The notes under the pieces: generated by a model
Told to the model about the DNA's origin: nothing
Seen by the model: only the letters and a program-made list of their open reading frames with translations
Databases searched by the model: none
Virus record (IMG/VR): IMGVR_UViG_3300006754_000012
Span: 1 to 64,000 of that record
Length of the DNA: 64,000 nucleotides
Strand: one strand, 5' to 3'
Source of the DNA: a virus
Shown: in pieces, positions 1 through 6,992 of the stretch
How positions within the stretch are numbered: the stretch's first letter is position 1
Layout: each line of letters begins with the position of its first letter
Translations under genes and position numbers: made by a program

Positions 1-39
1 AACCTAGCTACCCTGATCGGTACCCTGTAAACCCTAACA

Positions 40-63
40 GCCGCGCCCGTAACGGGGCGCGGC
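40..63. other. GC-rich perfect hairpin
   Basis: Nine-base arms (40-48 and 55-63, GCCGCGCCC with its exact complement) surround a 6-base loop. No run of T follows on the plus strand, so it is not a standard intrinsic terminator. It sits about 20 bases before a possible small leader peptide and may be an RNA structure or a protein binding site. Its function is unknown. Confidence 0.4.
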
Positions 64-161
64 ACCATAAAGGATCTATTATGTTACTTATTGTGTTTGC
101 TACCGCTAACGTAGTTTTAGCTTGCTTTGCAAGCGTTACCTAAAACCTAAAACCTAAAACC

Positions 162-189
162 AAAAAGCAAGGGGCGGCCTTTGCTTTTT
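162..189. terminator. Probable bidirectional terminator below dam
   Basis: A stem made of AAAAAGCAA (162-170) and TTGCTTTTT (181-189) encloses a GC-rich loop and ends in a T run in either reading direction. It lies about 120 bases beyond the stop codon of the leftward Dam gene and is well placed to end that transcript. It would also stop rightward transcription entering from the left of the window. Confidence 0.5.
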
Positions 190-310
190 GCGGTTTTGGC
201 GCTGGTACCATTTGCCTACCATCGCAGGATATTTCTCAAAAAACCCCCACCCTGTGCGCAGTGCTTTTTTTTTCTATAAAAATTTTGGGTTATTGCGGTA
301 AATGACCCAA

Positions 311-835
311 CTATTTAGGGCAAGGCCAGCTAACTACCCTTGGGCCTTCTGGGTATCCGTTGTGCGGTACGTGTGGTCTAAAAATAAGTATGGCGCTTCC
401 TTTTGGTGCTGCGGCAGCTTTTTGGCCATTACTTCTTGTAAAGCTTACTCGGCCTTTTACTAGGCGTATTTCTGCTGCTTTCCATGCTTGATCGTGCCAC
501 CAGTTTGTATCTGTGCAGGCCATTACAATCATTACAACTGTTGCGCCTTGCTGTGCTTGTTCTTTGGCGTGTTGTACCCATTGGTTTACTGTTCTACCGT
601 ATGGTGGGTTGCAAAACACGGTACCGTTCCAGTGAGCTTTTAGGCTGTTACGTTTTGCTGGGTTGGGGTGATCAAGGCCAAGGTAGTTTTCACATTTTTT
701 ATTGTTTCGGCTTGCTGCCGCATCAAGTGTAAAGCCAAATTCCTTATCAAGTGCGTTGTATAGGGCTGCTGGTGTTCGCCATGCTTGGTCTTTACTACTG
801 TGTAGTGTTTGCCAGATCTTGTTCGCCTTGGACAT
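311..835 (-). CDS. dam: Phage DNA N6-adenine methyltransferase (Dam family)
   Basis: This protein of 174 residues looks like the phage N-6-adenine methyltransferase family (PF05869). These enzymes transfer a methyl group from S-adenosylmethionine to adenine N6 in DNA and can protect phage DNA from host restriction. Near the N-terminus it has a W-R-T-P segment and an F-T-L-D-A-A-A segment, typical of the cofactor-binding part of this family. The catalytic NPPYG tetrad region lies at about residues 76-80. The length is normal. The ATG is preceded by AGGAGG (complement of 844-849). It is one of only two leftward genes in the window and has its own transcription unit. No cognate endonuclease is next to it, so it looks like an orphan methylase. 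The recognition site cannot be read from the sequence. Confidence 0.88.
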   Translation of the reverse strand: MSKANKIWQTLHSSKDQAWRTPAALYNALDKEFGFTLDAAASRNNKKCENYLGLDHPNPAKRNSLKAHWNGTVFCNPPYGRTVNQWVQHAKEQAQQGATVVMIVMACTDTNWWHDQAWKAAEIRLVKGRVSFTRSNGQKAAAAPKGSAILIFRPHVPHNGYPEGPRVVSWPCPK

Positions 836-888
836 AGTTGTTGCCTCCTGGTCGTATTTTTAGGGTGTTGTTTTGCTTCTGCTTACCT

Positions 889-917
889 ATAATAAGGGTG
901 TATTGGTGCTAGGGGTA
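889..917 (-). promoter_or_regulatory. Candidate leftward promoter for dam
   Basis: Read on the minus strand, TATTAT (complement of 889-894) is a good -10 hexamer about 55 bases upstream of the dam start. The 15 bases before it include ACCAA, as in other promoters of this genome. The -35 region is weak. The call rests on position and the -10 box only. Confidence 0.35.
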
Positions 918-1091
918 ACTTTTGCTGTCATTTATACATTATGCGTGTGTGTGCCGTAGCAGCTTGGCATTAGTTAATTTCCCTGGTGGTTCTAGCTGTG
1001 GCAACCCTAAAGCGGGGAAGATATACGCACCGCTTTGCTTAGCTTGCATGCATAGCAAGCCATGGGCCTGGAAACAGGATTAGCTAAAAAA

Positions 1092-1124
1092 GTAACGCGC
1101 AACCGTATATGCCTATAGCGTTCT
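1092..1124 (+). repeat. Structured repeat element, copy 1
   Basis: It starts with GTAACGCGCA and ends with CCTATAGCGTTCTT. The AACGC and GCGTT ends can pair. A second copy with the same start and nearly the same end, but a longer middle, lies at 6828-6880. Both copies sit in intergenic leaders just before a candidate promoter, suggesting a shared regulatory role. Confidence 0.4.
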
Positions 1125-1147
1125 TGTGTTTGCAAGGGCGTTATAGT
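1121..1147 (+). promoter_or_regulatory. Candidate rightward promoter
   Basis: TATAGT at 1142-1147 is preceded by AGGGCGT, closely matching the region before the -10 box of the promoter at 60326-60354. The -35 region near GTTCTTG (1120-1126) is a poor match. It would drive the small accessory genes from about 1.3 kb onward. Confidence 0.4.
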
Positions 1148-1283
1148 GCTTTTTGGAAAAAGTTAAAAACAATGGTAGTGTCGTACCAATAGTGGTTAGA
1201 ACGGTGCGTTTTTTGTGGTGTACCACCTATAAGGGGTTGGTAACCCTACTTAGGGGTAAGCTCCCCGTTTTGCCCTTTGTGGG

Positions 1284-1736
1284 TTGCCTGCTGCATCAGC
1301 TTTTCCTTTTAGTGGGGTTTGGCTGGTGCGGCACCCTCCTACATTGGTAGCCAATGTGTACGCAGTGCAAGTAACAGAACGCGGATGGCCAGAGCAATTT
1401 ACATTTGCCCACCACTGCCGCTTTAGGCGCAATACTCTTGTTAGCCTTAGCCGCAACAATAGCGTTGTTGTCAGTACCGTTGGCTACTATGTGCCTCCTG
1501 TGGTTAATCAACCTACAGGAGGCACAGTAGAGCGTATTCCAGTATTTAACGCCTACTACCAAACATGCGTGTTTAAAGGTAAGCAAGCAGATACAATAAC
1601 AGAAGCAACAGGACTACCAATAGACAAAGCAACACTAGATCAAATAGACAACCCCGCAGCAAACAACATGCACAACGCAATGGTCAACCGCTGGGTAAGC
1701 AAGCTAGAAAACCAAGGAACAAAAGCCTTAAAGTAA
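1284..1736 (+). CDS. Hypothetical protein, start uncertain
   Basis: The open frame reaches 150 codons if started at a TTG, but only the last 80 or so residues look like a real protein. That part contains an I-P-V-F-N-A-Y-Y segment and ends in a helical, charged tail. No ribosome binding site precedes the TTG. In-frame GTG codons at 1491 and 1500 are alternatives. The segment 1491-1525 is a perfect inverted repeat containing AGGAGG, so the true start may be controlled or misjudged. I do not recognise the family. It begins the rightward run of small genes before the terminase. Confidence 0.4.
   Translation: MPAASAFPFSGVWLVRHPPTLVANVYAVQVTERGWPEQFTFAHHCRFRRNTLVSLSRNNSVVVSTVGYYVPPVVNQPTGGTVERIPVFNAYYQTCVFKGKQADTITEATGLPIDKATLDQIDNPAANNMHNAMVNRWVSKLENQGTKALK
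1491..1525 (+). other. Perfect inverted repeat masking an AGGAGG
   Basis: GTGCCTCCTGT (1491-1501) and ACAGGAGGCAC (1515-1525) are exact reverse complements around a 13-base loop. In RNA the AGGAGG would lie in the stem, the layout of a hairpin that hides a ribosome binding site. No ATG lies at a suitable distance after it, so it may instead be a coding coincidence or a protein binding site. Confidence 0.4.
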
Positions 1737-1748
1737 AGGGAGCTAAAA

Positions 1749-2048
1749 ATGCCAGAAACCACAAAAGAGCCAACCGACCTTGATCTATGGTTAGAATCAA
1801 GTTGTGCAGGCGCAATAAGACTAGAACCATCAGCAGACTTCGACTACGCCATTTTAGGTGTAGGCACACAGTTTGACCAACAGCCCTGTATTGTGTACAG
1901 CATACCCAAAGTGTTAGAGGTGCTGCAAACCGCGCAAAGCATGAGCCAAGAAGAAGCCTGGGAGTGGTTCCACTTTAACATAGCCAATGCTTTTTATGGA
2001 GGGGTACAGCCAATGTTTGTAGAACCAACCTGGAAGCCACAACCATAA
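1749..2048 (+). CDS. Small conserved-looking hypothetical protein
   Basis: This 99-residue acidic protein starts at an ATG preceded by AAAGGGAG at good spacing. The C-terminal half has an E-E-A-W-E-W-F-H-F-N segment followed by aromatic and glycine residues. Small phage proteins of unknown function often carry a similar motif near their end. No catalytic motif, membrane segment or zinc site is visible. It is the second gene of the left accessory cluster, probably co-transcribed with its neighbours. Function unknown. Confidence 0.7.
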   Translation: MPETTKEPTDLDLWLESSCAGAIRLEPSADFDYAILGVGTQFDQQPCIVYSIPKVLEVLQTAQSMSQEEAWEWFHFNIANAFYGGVQPMFVEPTWKPQP

Positions 2049-2068
2049 TAAGTTAGACTGGTACTACA

Positions 2069-2209
2069 ATGCGTAAAACCCTACCAGGACACCCAACAGC
2101 ATGTGCTAAGGGCTGCACAAACAAGTCTACCATGTTGATCTGGGGCCACTGGGTGTGCGCCCAATGCGCCATAGCCTTGATTAACAGTAAAAAGGCCATA
2201 CCATGGTAA
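2069..2209 (+). CDS. Very small zinc-ribbon-like protein
   Basis: This 46-residue frame starts with ATG at 2069 and ends at TAA 2207-2209. It overlaps the next start (ATGGTAA), which suggests translational coupling. It contains two cysteine pairs, C-X3-C near residues 12-16 and C-X2-C near 30-33, consistent with one zinc site. A similar start and size is common for small phage zinc proteins. The ribosome binding site is weak. Function unknown. Confidence 0.5.
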   Translation: MRKTLPGHPTACAKGCTNKSTMLIWGHWVCAQCAIALINSKKAIPW

Positions 2210-2727
2210 AGCCAACATTCAGGGTAGTGTTTAGGGTTTCCAAAAAGGGAGCGCCTACTGGGCAGCCTTACTTCTGGCTTGAAATACCCGCCGCAGACAA
2301 AACAGAAGCGATCCTTACAGCATGGAAAGAAATGACTGTATGTGTAGGGGTATTGTTTTCTGTAGTACACAGGGTTGAGCTAGTAGAGCAAATAGGCCAG
2401 CCAAACGACACCCACCTAATAAGCACCCCCATAGCGGCTAATACTTTCCTTTTCCGCAGGGACAGGCTAAAACTGCACGGCGTACCGTTAGAACCCTTAG
2501 CAAAGGGTACAAACGTATTCAAGGAGGAGAAAATGCCAATTTACGACTTTGTTTGTGGCAAATGCGAAAAGCAAACAGAAGTAATGCAAAAGTACACAGA
2601 CCCAAACCCAACCTGCTGTGGAAAAGAAACAAAGCGCATGGTTAGCAAAACCTCCTTTGCCCTAAAGGGTAGGGGTTGGGCATACGACGGCTACGGCGTT
2701 GGTAACACAAACCTACTTAAAAAGTAA
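2203..2727 (+). CDS. Hypothetical protein in frame with an FmdB-like zinc ribbon
   Basis: The uninterrupted 174-codon frame has two parts. Residues 1 to about 45 look like a compact beta-alpha unit with a Q-P-Y-F-W-L-E segment. Residues 111-174 form an FmdB-type zinc ribbon. The middle (46-110) has lower complexity and no recognisable domain. A strong AAGGAGG directly before the internal ATG at 2533 suggests the ribbon is also, or only, made from its own start. The long frame may therefore be a real fusion, or two genes joined by loss of a stop codon. The first ATG overlaps the upstream small gene. Confidence 0.5.
   Translation: MVKPTFRVVFRVSKKGAPTGQPYFWLEIPAADKTEAILTAWKEMTVCVGVLFSVVHRVELVEQIGQPNDTHLISTPIAANTFLFRRDRLKLHGVPLEPLAKGTNVFKEEKMPIYDFVCGKCEKQTEVMQKYTDPNPTCCGKETKRMVSKTSFALKGRGWAYDGYGVGNTNLLKK
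2533..2727 (+). CDS. FmdB-family zinc ribbon protein (internal start)
   Basis: Starting at the internal ATG, the product is 64 residues and begins MPIYDF, the usual opening of the FmdB/CxxC zinc ribbon family (TIGR02605). C-X2-C (G-K-C-E-K region) and a C-C-G-K pair could bind one zinc. A long glycine-rich tail follows, as in other members. AAGGAGG sits 6 bases upstream of the ATG, one of the best ribosome binding sites in this region. The exact role of FmdB-like ribbons in phages is unknown; a regulatory role is usually assumed. Confidence 0.65.
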   Translation: MPIYDFVCGKCEKQTEVMQKYTDPNPTCCGKETKRMVSKTSFALKGRGWAYDGYGVGNTNLLKK

Positions 2728-3036
2728 ATGGCAACACTGCGTGACCTATACACCCACCACCAAGCCAACAACGAGGTTGCTTTTTCGTTAACCTACTTGG
2801 GGCAAACAGTTTGGTTTGGAATAGTAGGTGGCCCAAAGCAGGGGCTTTGGCTTGTTGAATACAGCCAAACCGCGCAAGCCGCGCAAACGGTAGACTGGGA
2901 GCTATTTGGGTGTGACGACCCAGCCAATTGGACAGGATGCCTTGCGCTAGTTTGCGCTGTGTTTAGCAAACTAACAGGTAAGGTTGCGCACGTTGAGCAA
3001 CTACACAAAGAAATAGCCATTGAAATAATGCCATAA
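2728..3036 (+). CDS. Hypothetical protein
   Basis: A 102-residue protein whose ATG directly follows the stop codon of the upstream gene, so the two are probably coupled. The sequence has a tryptophan-rich beta-type pattern (Q-T-V-W-F-G-I-V-G-G; G-L-W-L-V-E-Y) and a helical C-terminus. There are no zinc, membrane or catalytic motifs. I do not recognise the family. It belongs to the left accessory operon. Confidence 0.65.
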   Translation: MATLRDLYTHHQANNEVAFSLTYLGQTVWFGIVGGPKQGLWLVEYSQTAQAAQTVDWELFGCDDPANWTGCLALVCAVFSKLTGKVAHVEQLHKEIAIEIMP

Positions 3037-3092
3037 ATAGGGCATATAAAGTAAAAGCTACGCATCTTGCGCGGCCAAGCAAGGTAGGCAGC

Positions 3093-3458
3093 ATGAAGAT
3101 CAACATATCAGCCAGTGACGAAGCAATAACAGTCAGTGAAAAAGATATTGCGCTGGTATTTAAAAAAGATGGCCTATACGCCTACATACCAAGCGAATAC
3201 AACCCAGACACAAACCCAATACCAGAAATGGTTCCAAAGCATATTGCGCTTGGCCTAATGGCAATGTTTGTAGCCGAAAACCATGAAGACTTTATAGACG
3301 CAATAGAGCTTTCGCGTGTTGCTATGGTAGCAACCCAAATGACAGAAAAAATAGCAGAAGAGCACAGGCGTAGAACAGAAGGTAAGGAAAGCATACAACT
3401 ACAACAAGCGCTAGAGGCAGTAATAAACAGCGTAAGCAGGAAAATAAGTGAAGTATGA
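3093..3458 (+). CDS. Hypothetical protein upstream of terminase
   Basis: A 121-residue protein with an AAGGTAGG ribosome binding site before its ATG. The N-terminal half is mixed alpha/beta; the C-terminal half (from about residue 75) is charged and helical with possible coiled-coil character. It overlaps the next gene by 4 bases (ATGA), so it is probably translated with the small-terminase candidate. Function unknown. Confidence 0.7.
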   Translation: MKINISASDEAITVSEKDIALVFKKDGLYAYIPSEYNPDTNPIPEMVPKHIALGLMAMFVAENHEDFIDAIELSRVAMVATQMTEKIAEEHRRRTEGKESIQLQQALEAVINSVSRKISEV

Positions 3459-4402
3459 GCGGTAAAAAGAAAAAAGCCAAAAAGCCTGCCCCCACCTTTG
3501 CCAGCAAGGCCACAAACAGCCCAGAAGCTTCACCAGCGCCAGATCCTAATGCAACCACGCTAAAGCAATTCGAGCAGCTTGAGAGGGAGTCTGATAGCGC
3601 CTACGAGGGCATGTTGCTGTGGGCCATGCAAACCCCAGATGCCCGCAACCAACGGATGTTGGCAAAAGCGATAGGTGTAAGCGAAGGAAGCGTAAGGTAC
3701 TGGAAAGCCAACTACGGTTGGGCTAACCGCATAGCCCGCGTAAAAGACTCAGAGTACGCTGCCTTACATTTGTTCCGTGATCGCCTAAAGCAGTACGTAG
3801 GAACCGACAGGGCAGAAATGCTAAGGGCAGCGTTAGATATTGTCCTTTCTACTGCTGGGTATGCACGGCTAAGATCAGAAGTACGAAAACAACGTGTAGG
3901 CATAGAGCAAGAGCACCCAGAAGATAAAAGCAGGGCAACCGCCTATAAAAGCGAACTAACAATGGTTGAGCTGGATCAAATAGATCCAAGTAAATACATG
4001 CGTGACCTGGCTGGTAGGATCAGGGCAAAGCACCTAAAAGAAGGTGACATAAGCAAACAAATAATGCTTATAGACGCCGTGCTTGGTCTTATTGCAAAGA
4101 GAATCCAAACTGGCGAGTTGCAGGTAAAAGTTAGCGACATACCAAGCCTACTAAAAGCACGAGCACTACTAACAGGGCTGCCAACTGAGCAAGTTGCCGT
4201 ACATCAGCAGGTAGAGCACAGCCACAACCATAACGTAGTGGTAGACACAGTAAGAATGCAAAAAGCTAAAACAACAGGCGACGATCAAGCAGTAATAGAA
4301 GCAATGAAAGAAGATGTAGCTGAACTAAGTGTAATCTTGGGCGCAATACCTAAAGAAGCCAACATATTTGATGCAGAAATTATAGAAGTAATGGAGGGAT
4401 AA
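3455..4402 (+). CDS. terS: Candidate small terminase subunit, DNA-binding
   Basis: This 315-residue protein opens with a lysine, proline and alanine-rich tail. At about residues 65-95 it has a helix-turn-helix containing M-L-A-K-A-I-G-V-S-E-G-S-V-R-Y-W and then G-W-A-N-R. This W-rich helix-turn-helix pattern is typical of small terminase subunits that recognise phage DNA for packaging. The rest is helical, with an H-X-H-N-H stretch near residue 250. It lies one small gene upstream of the large terminase, the usual position. The length is above average for TerS, so the assignment rests mainly on the DNA-binding motif and position. Confidence 0.6.
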   Translation: MSGKKKKAKKPAPTFASKATNSPEASPAPDPNATTLKQFEQLERESDSAYEGMLLWAMQTPDARNQRMLAKAIGVSEGSVRYWKANYGWANRIARVKDSEYAALHLFRDRLKQYVGTDRAEMLRAALDIVLSTAGYARLRSEVRKQRVGIEQEHPEDKSRATAYKSELTMVELDQIDPSKYMRDLAGRIRAKHLKEGDISKQIMLIDAVLGLIAKRIQTGELQVKVSDIPSLLKARALLTGLPTEQVAVHQQVEHSHNHNVVVDTVRMQKAKTTGDDQAVIEAMKEDVAELSVILGAIPKEANIFDAEIIEVMEG

Positions 4403-4406
4403 GGCA

Positions 4407-4736
4407 ATGTCTTACCTAATAGACGCAATAAGGCAAAACCTACCCTTTGGAAAAGGTAAAAAGCTTCCAGGCCGAAAACACAGGCTCGTAAGTGAAAGGA
4501 AGATAGCAGGCCCAAATAGCGGCGCAGATATAAGAATGTACATGGACGCAGAAAGCCTAGCAAAGCTTTTAGACATAGCCAGATCAAGCGCAGCCCAACG
4601 TGTCCAAATGAACAACGTAGGGCTTTTAATAAACAAGTACCAAGCAGAAGACGGCCATACTTACGAGTGCTGGTCGCTTATTAGTGGCACGCCAATTCCA
4701 GAGCGCGTCCCGCTTATTGATGGCCTAACTAAATGA
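4407..4736 (+). CDS. Hypothetical protein between terminase subunits
   Basis: A 109-residue basic protein that starts shortly after the small-terminase candidate and overlaps the large terminase start by 4 bases (ATGA). The N-terminus is rich in lysine and arginine (about residues 15-40). The rest is mixed, with a G-H-T-Y-E-C-W segment. It could be a packaging accessory or nucleic-acid-binding factor, but only its position supports that. Confidence 0.7.
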   Translation: MSYLIDAIRQNLPFGKGKKLPGRKHRLVSERKIAGPNSGADIRMYMDAESLAKLLDIARSSAAQRVQMNNVGLLINKYQAEDGHTYECWSLISGTPIPERVPLIDGLTK

Positions 4737-6403
4737 AAGATAAGAAAGGTAAAACACTAGCCCCAGTGGTGGCTAATATAAAAGAGAATTATCCGTTACT
4801 TGGTAACGCGCTAAAACACCACAAAAGCACTCGTGGGACGCCGCTAACCTTTAAAGACAAACCGTATCTAATCGAATTGTATTGCGATGCCCCCAAGGTA
4901 GGCTTTGACGCAATGAAAGCAGTGCAGGTGGGGTGGAGTGAATTGCTTATCCAGTTGTGTTTGGAAAGGGCAGGCGAGGCGGGCCGAATTGCCGCTTATG
5001 TATTGCCAACGTATCAGCTACGTGATCGGTTTGTTCAGCGCCGTGTACACCCACCATTAGAGCAAGTGGCTTATTACCAAAAAAAGCTACCGAACAATGG
5101 GGATCTTGGTAGCTTGAGGATCAAGAAGTTTGGCGAAGGCGCACTGTTGTTTTTGGGTAGCAACACAGTAAACGACTTTATTGAGTTTAGTGCCGACGTT
5201 TTGATTGTAGACGAGTTTGATCGCTGTGTACAAGAAAACCTAGCTTTAGCTAAAGACCGCTTGCGTGCAAGCCCATACCCGCAAATGTATAGGGTAGGGA
5301 ACCCAACAAGACCGCATTACGGGGTAGCTGGCCTATACGAAATAAGTGATGGCCGCAAATGGCACCACCAATGTGAACACTGCGGCGAAAAGCAGCACCT
5401 AGAATGGGCGCAGCATGTTGTAGACAGGGACGCAAGTGGCCGCTGGGTAATAAGGGATAAAGCGCGAGCAGCAGGCGGTTGGATACGCCCAATTTGCCGA
5501 AAATGTGGCAAGCCGTTTGAAAGGGTAGCAGAAGGCGGAAGTTGGGTAGCCGAAAGGCCAGAACGCACAAGGCGCGGCTACTGTGTGAGCCGCCTAGACG
5601 TACTAAGCCAAGACATTAGGCCACTGTGGCACGAATGGTTAGAAGCGCAAGGTAGCGCTGTAAAGCTTTCTGCCTTTTCCACTAGTGTTATGGGTAGACC
5701 GTACGAAGCAGAAGGGGCGGCTGTTACTGCCCAGGTTCTTGCTAATGCTGCTGTTGGTGAGCCAATTGATGTTGCTGGGCACAAGTCTTTACAGGATGAG
5801 TTTGTTGTGGCGGGTGTAGATGTTGGCTCTAAAGCGCTGCATGTCAACATTGCCATACTAAAGAAAAATGAAGATACAGATAAGCGCACTAGGGTTGGGA
5901 GGTTTGTTGGTACAGTGGCAACATTTGACGACCTATACGATATGTTGCTTAGGTTTAGCGTAAATTCAGCAGTAGTTGATAGTAGGCCAGAAATGAGGAT
6001 GGCACAGGCGCTAAGAGACAAGTGCATGGAAACAGGCGTATGTGATCTATGGTTATGCCAGTTCCACCCGACAGAACGGGTAGGGCGCGAAGCCTATGGC
6101 AGGCGCTTGGATTATGGTAGGCGCTTAGTAACTGTAGACCGTACACAATTACTAGATGCAACATTAGACGAAATGCGTACAACCCCACCGCAAAAGGTCT
6201 TCCCAGAAGATGTTTGGCACGTACAAGGGTGGCAAGATGAAATGGTTGCATCAAGACGTATGCTAAACGATAGGGGTGATAAGTTTATGTGGGACGAAGG
6301 TAACGCAGATGATCACTATAGATTTGCTGACGCTTACGAGCGTGTAGCTGCCGACATGTTAAATACATCAGGTAGCTACATTAGTGAAGATTGGGAATCC
6401 TAA
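4733..6403 (+). CDS. terL: Terminase large subunit, lambda gpA type
   Basis: This 556-residue protein is the packaging motor and nuclease that pumps phage DNA into the prohead. It matches the GpA family (PF05876). The variant Walker A, A-V-Q-V-G-W-S-E (63-70), resembles the R-V-G-Y-S-K motif of lambda gpA rather than a classic P-loop. Walker B is V-L-I-V-D-E-F-D (156-163). A four-cysteine zinc ribbon (C214, C217, C255, C258) links ATPase and nuclease, as usual in this family. The nuclease part shows V-D-V-G (D363) and V-V-D-S (D416). The length is normal. GpA-type terminases often cut at specific ends (cos), but no cos site was identified here. Confidence 0.92.
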   Translation: MKDKKGKTLAPVVANIKENYPLLGNALKHHKSTRGTPLTFKDKPYLIELYCDAPKVGFDAMKAVQVGWSELLIQLCLERAGEAGRIAAYVLPTYQLRDRFVQRRVHPPLEQVAYYQKKLPNNGDLGSLRIKKFGEGALLFLGSNTVNDFIEFSADVLIVDEFDRCVQENLALAKDRLRASPYPQMYRVGNPTRPHYGVAGLYEISDGRKWHHQCEHCGEKQHLEWAQHVVDRDASGRWVIRDKARAAGGWIRPICRKCGKPFERVAEGGSWVAERPERTRRGYCVSRLDVLSQDIRPLWHEWLEAQGSAVKLSAFSTSVMGRPYEAEGAAVTAQVLANAAVGEPIDVAGHKSLQDEFVVAGVDVGSKALHVNIAILKKNEDTDKRTRVGRFVGTVATFDDLYDMLLRFSVNSAVVDSRPEMRMAQALRDKCMETGVCDLWLCQFHPTERVGREAYGRRLDYGRRLVTVDRTQLLDATLDEMRTTPPQKVFPEDVWHVQGWQDEMVASRRMLNDRGDKFMWDEGNADDHYRFADAYERVAADMLNTSGSYISEDWES

Positions 6404-6468
6404 AAGAACAACGCACGTTTTTTAGCCTTGGCTGCTATAGTATTATTAAAGTAGTGAAGGTAGTTGAA

Positions 6469-6789
6469 ATGAATGATCCGCTGGCTGAATATGCAAAATC
6501 TAGGGAGTGCCTTTTTTGTGGGAAAGAATGGGTGCAGTCGTGTGAGAATTGTCCAGGGTGCGGAGGGCTTACTGCCCCACACGCAAAGCACGGCGAAAAG
6601 TTACGTGTTTGGGGTGAGATGCTGCAATGCTTCTTAGAAGAAGGCTTTTCTAGGGATGAGGGAGTTATGCACTCCCCAACATTCCAACAACTTTATGAGG
6701 CTTCTCATTACATGCAGCTTGAAGGTAAAAGGCAGGTTTTGAACGAGTGCGGGCCGCCACTTAAGCTAATAATTGGCGGCAAAGAGTAG
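6469..6789 (+). CDS. Small protein with zinc ribbon
   Basis: The frame is open from 6391, but the ATG at 6469 is a better start: GAAGG lies 8 bases before it and the extra N-terminal residues have no protein-like pattern. The 106-residue product has cysteines in a double C-X2-C arrangement (L-F-C-G-K and C-P-G-C-G-G), which suits one zinc ion. A helical region follows. It lies between terminase and portal, where phages often carry a small morphogenesis or HNH-like gene; no HNH residues are visible. Function unknown. Confidence 0.65.
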   Translation: MNDPLAEYAKSRECLFCGKEWVQSCENCPGCGGLTAPHAKHGEKLRVWGEMLQCFLEEGFSRDEGVMHSPTFQQLYEASHYMQLEGKRQVLNECGPPLKLIIGGKE

Positions 6790-6827
6790 CTACTCAACAG
6801 TGGTACTCTTGAAAAATACAGAAAAAC

Positions 6828-6880
6828 GTAACGCGCACAACCTTCCACATAAAGGGTGGCAGCGGAGCCTATTGCGTTCT
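6828..6880 (+). repeat. Structured repeat element, copy 2
   Basis: It begins GTAACGCGCA and ends CCTATTGCGTTCT, nearly matching the ends of the element at 1092-1124. The interior differs and contains its own short complementary segment (CCAC and GTGG). Terminal AACGC and GCGTT can pair. It stands directly upstream of the portal promoter candidate. Confidence 0.4.
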
Positions 6881-6898
6881 ACACAACATGTTGGTTTC

Positions 6899-6919
6899 TA
6901 ACCACAAATGTAGTATAGG
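6899..6919 (+). promoter_or_regulatory. Candidate promoter for the head operon
   Basis: The 21 bases TAACCACAAATGTAGTATAGG match the promoter at 57810-57830 at 15 or more positions. The -10 would be TATAGG (6914-6919), about 75 bases before the portal start. It follows copy 2 of the structured repeat. Confidence 0.5.
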
Positions 6920-6992
6920 CACATTTATGTAAATCTTCTTTGTGCCGAAAAAGCCGCCTGCATGATACGATAAACAAAATCTTGGGTACGAC

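Larger units (their letters stand above)
1..310. other. Non-coding left end of the window
   Basis: No convincing gene of normal size lies here. Visible elements are a GC-rich hairpin (40-63), a possible 20-residue hydrophobic leader-type peptide (81-143, ATG after AAAGGA), three tandem copies of a 7-base TAAAACC unit (about 141-160) and a terminator-like stem-loop (162-189). It lies downstream of the leftward Dam gene, so it probably carries that gene's transcription end. The tiny peptide has no supporting homology and is not called as a gene. Confidence 0.5.
836..1283. other. Divergent intergenic control region
   Basis: This 448-base stretch separates leftward dam from the rightward genes. 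It holds the dam ribosome binding site, a candidate leftward promoter near 889-917, a small inverted repeat (GCTTGC and GCAAGC near 1043-1062), one copy of a repeated structured element (1092-1124) and a candidate rightward promoter ending at 1147. A weak TTG-started open frame (1153-1350) has no ribosome binding site and an implausible composition, so I do not call it. Confidence 0.5.

Noticed and set aside
139-160. Tandem TAAAACC copies as a telomere or CRISPR-like repeat
   Set aside because: Only three 7-base copies without spacers; too short for an array.
484-732. Rightward frame inside dam
   Set aside because: Opposite strand of a clear methyltransferase gene.
1153-1350. Short TTG-started frame in the left control region
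   Set aside because: No ribosome binding site, hydrophobic composition without a protein pattern, overlaps the next frame.
6782-6810. Inverted repeat AAGAGTA/TACTCTT at the end of the 6469 gene
   Set aside because: Seven-base arms with no T run; terminator not supported.
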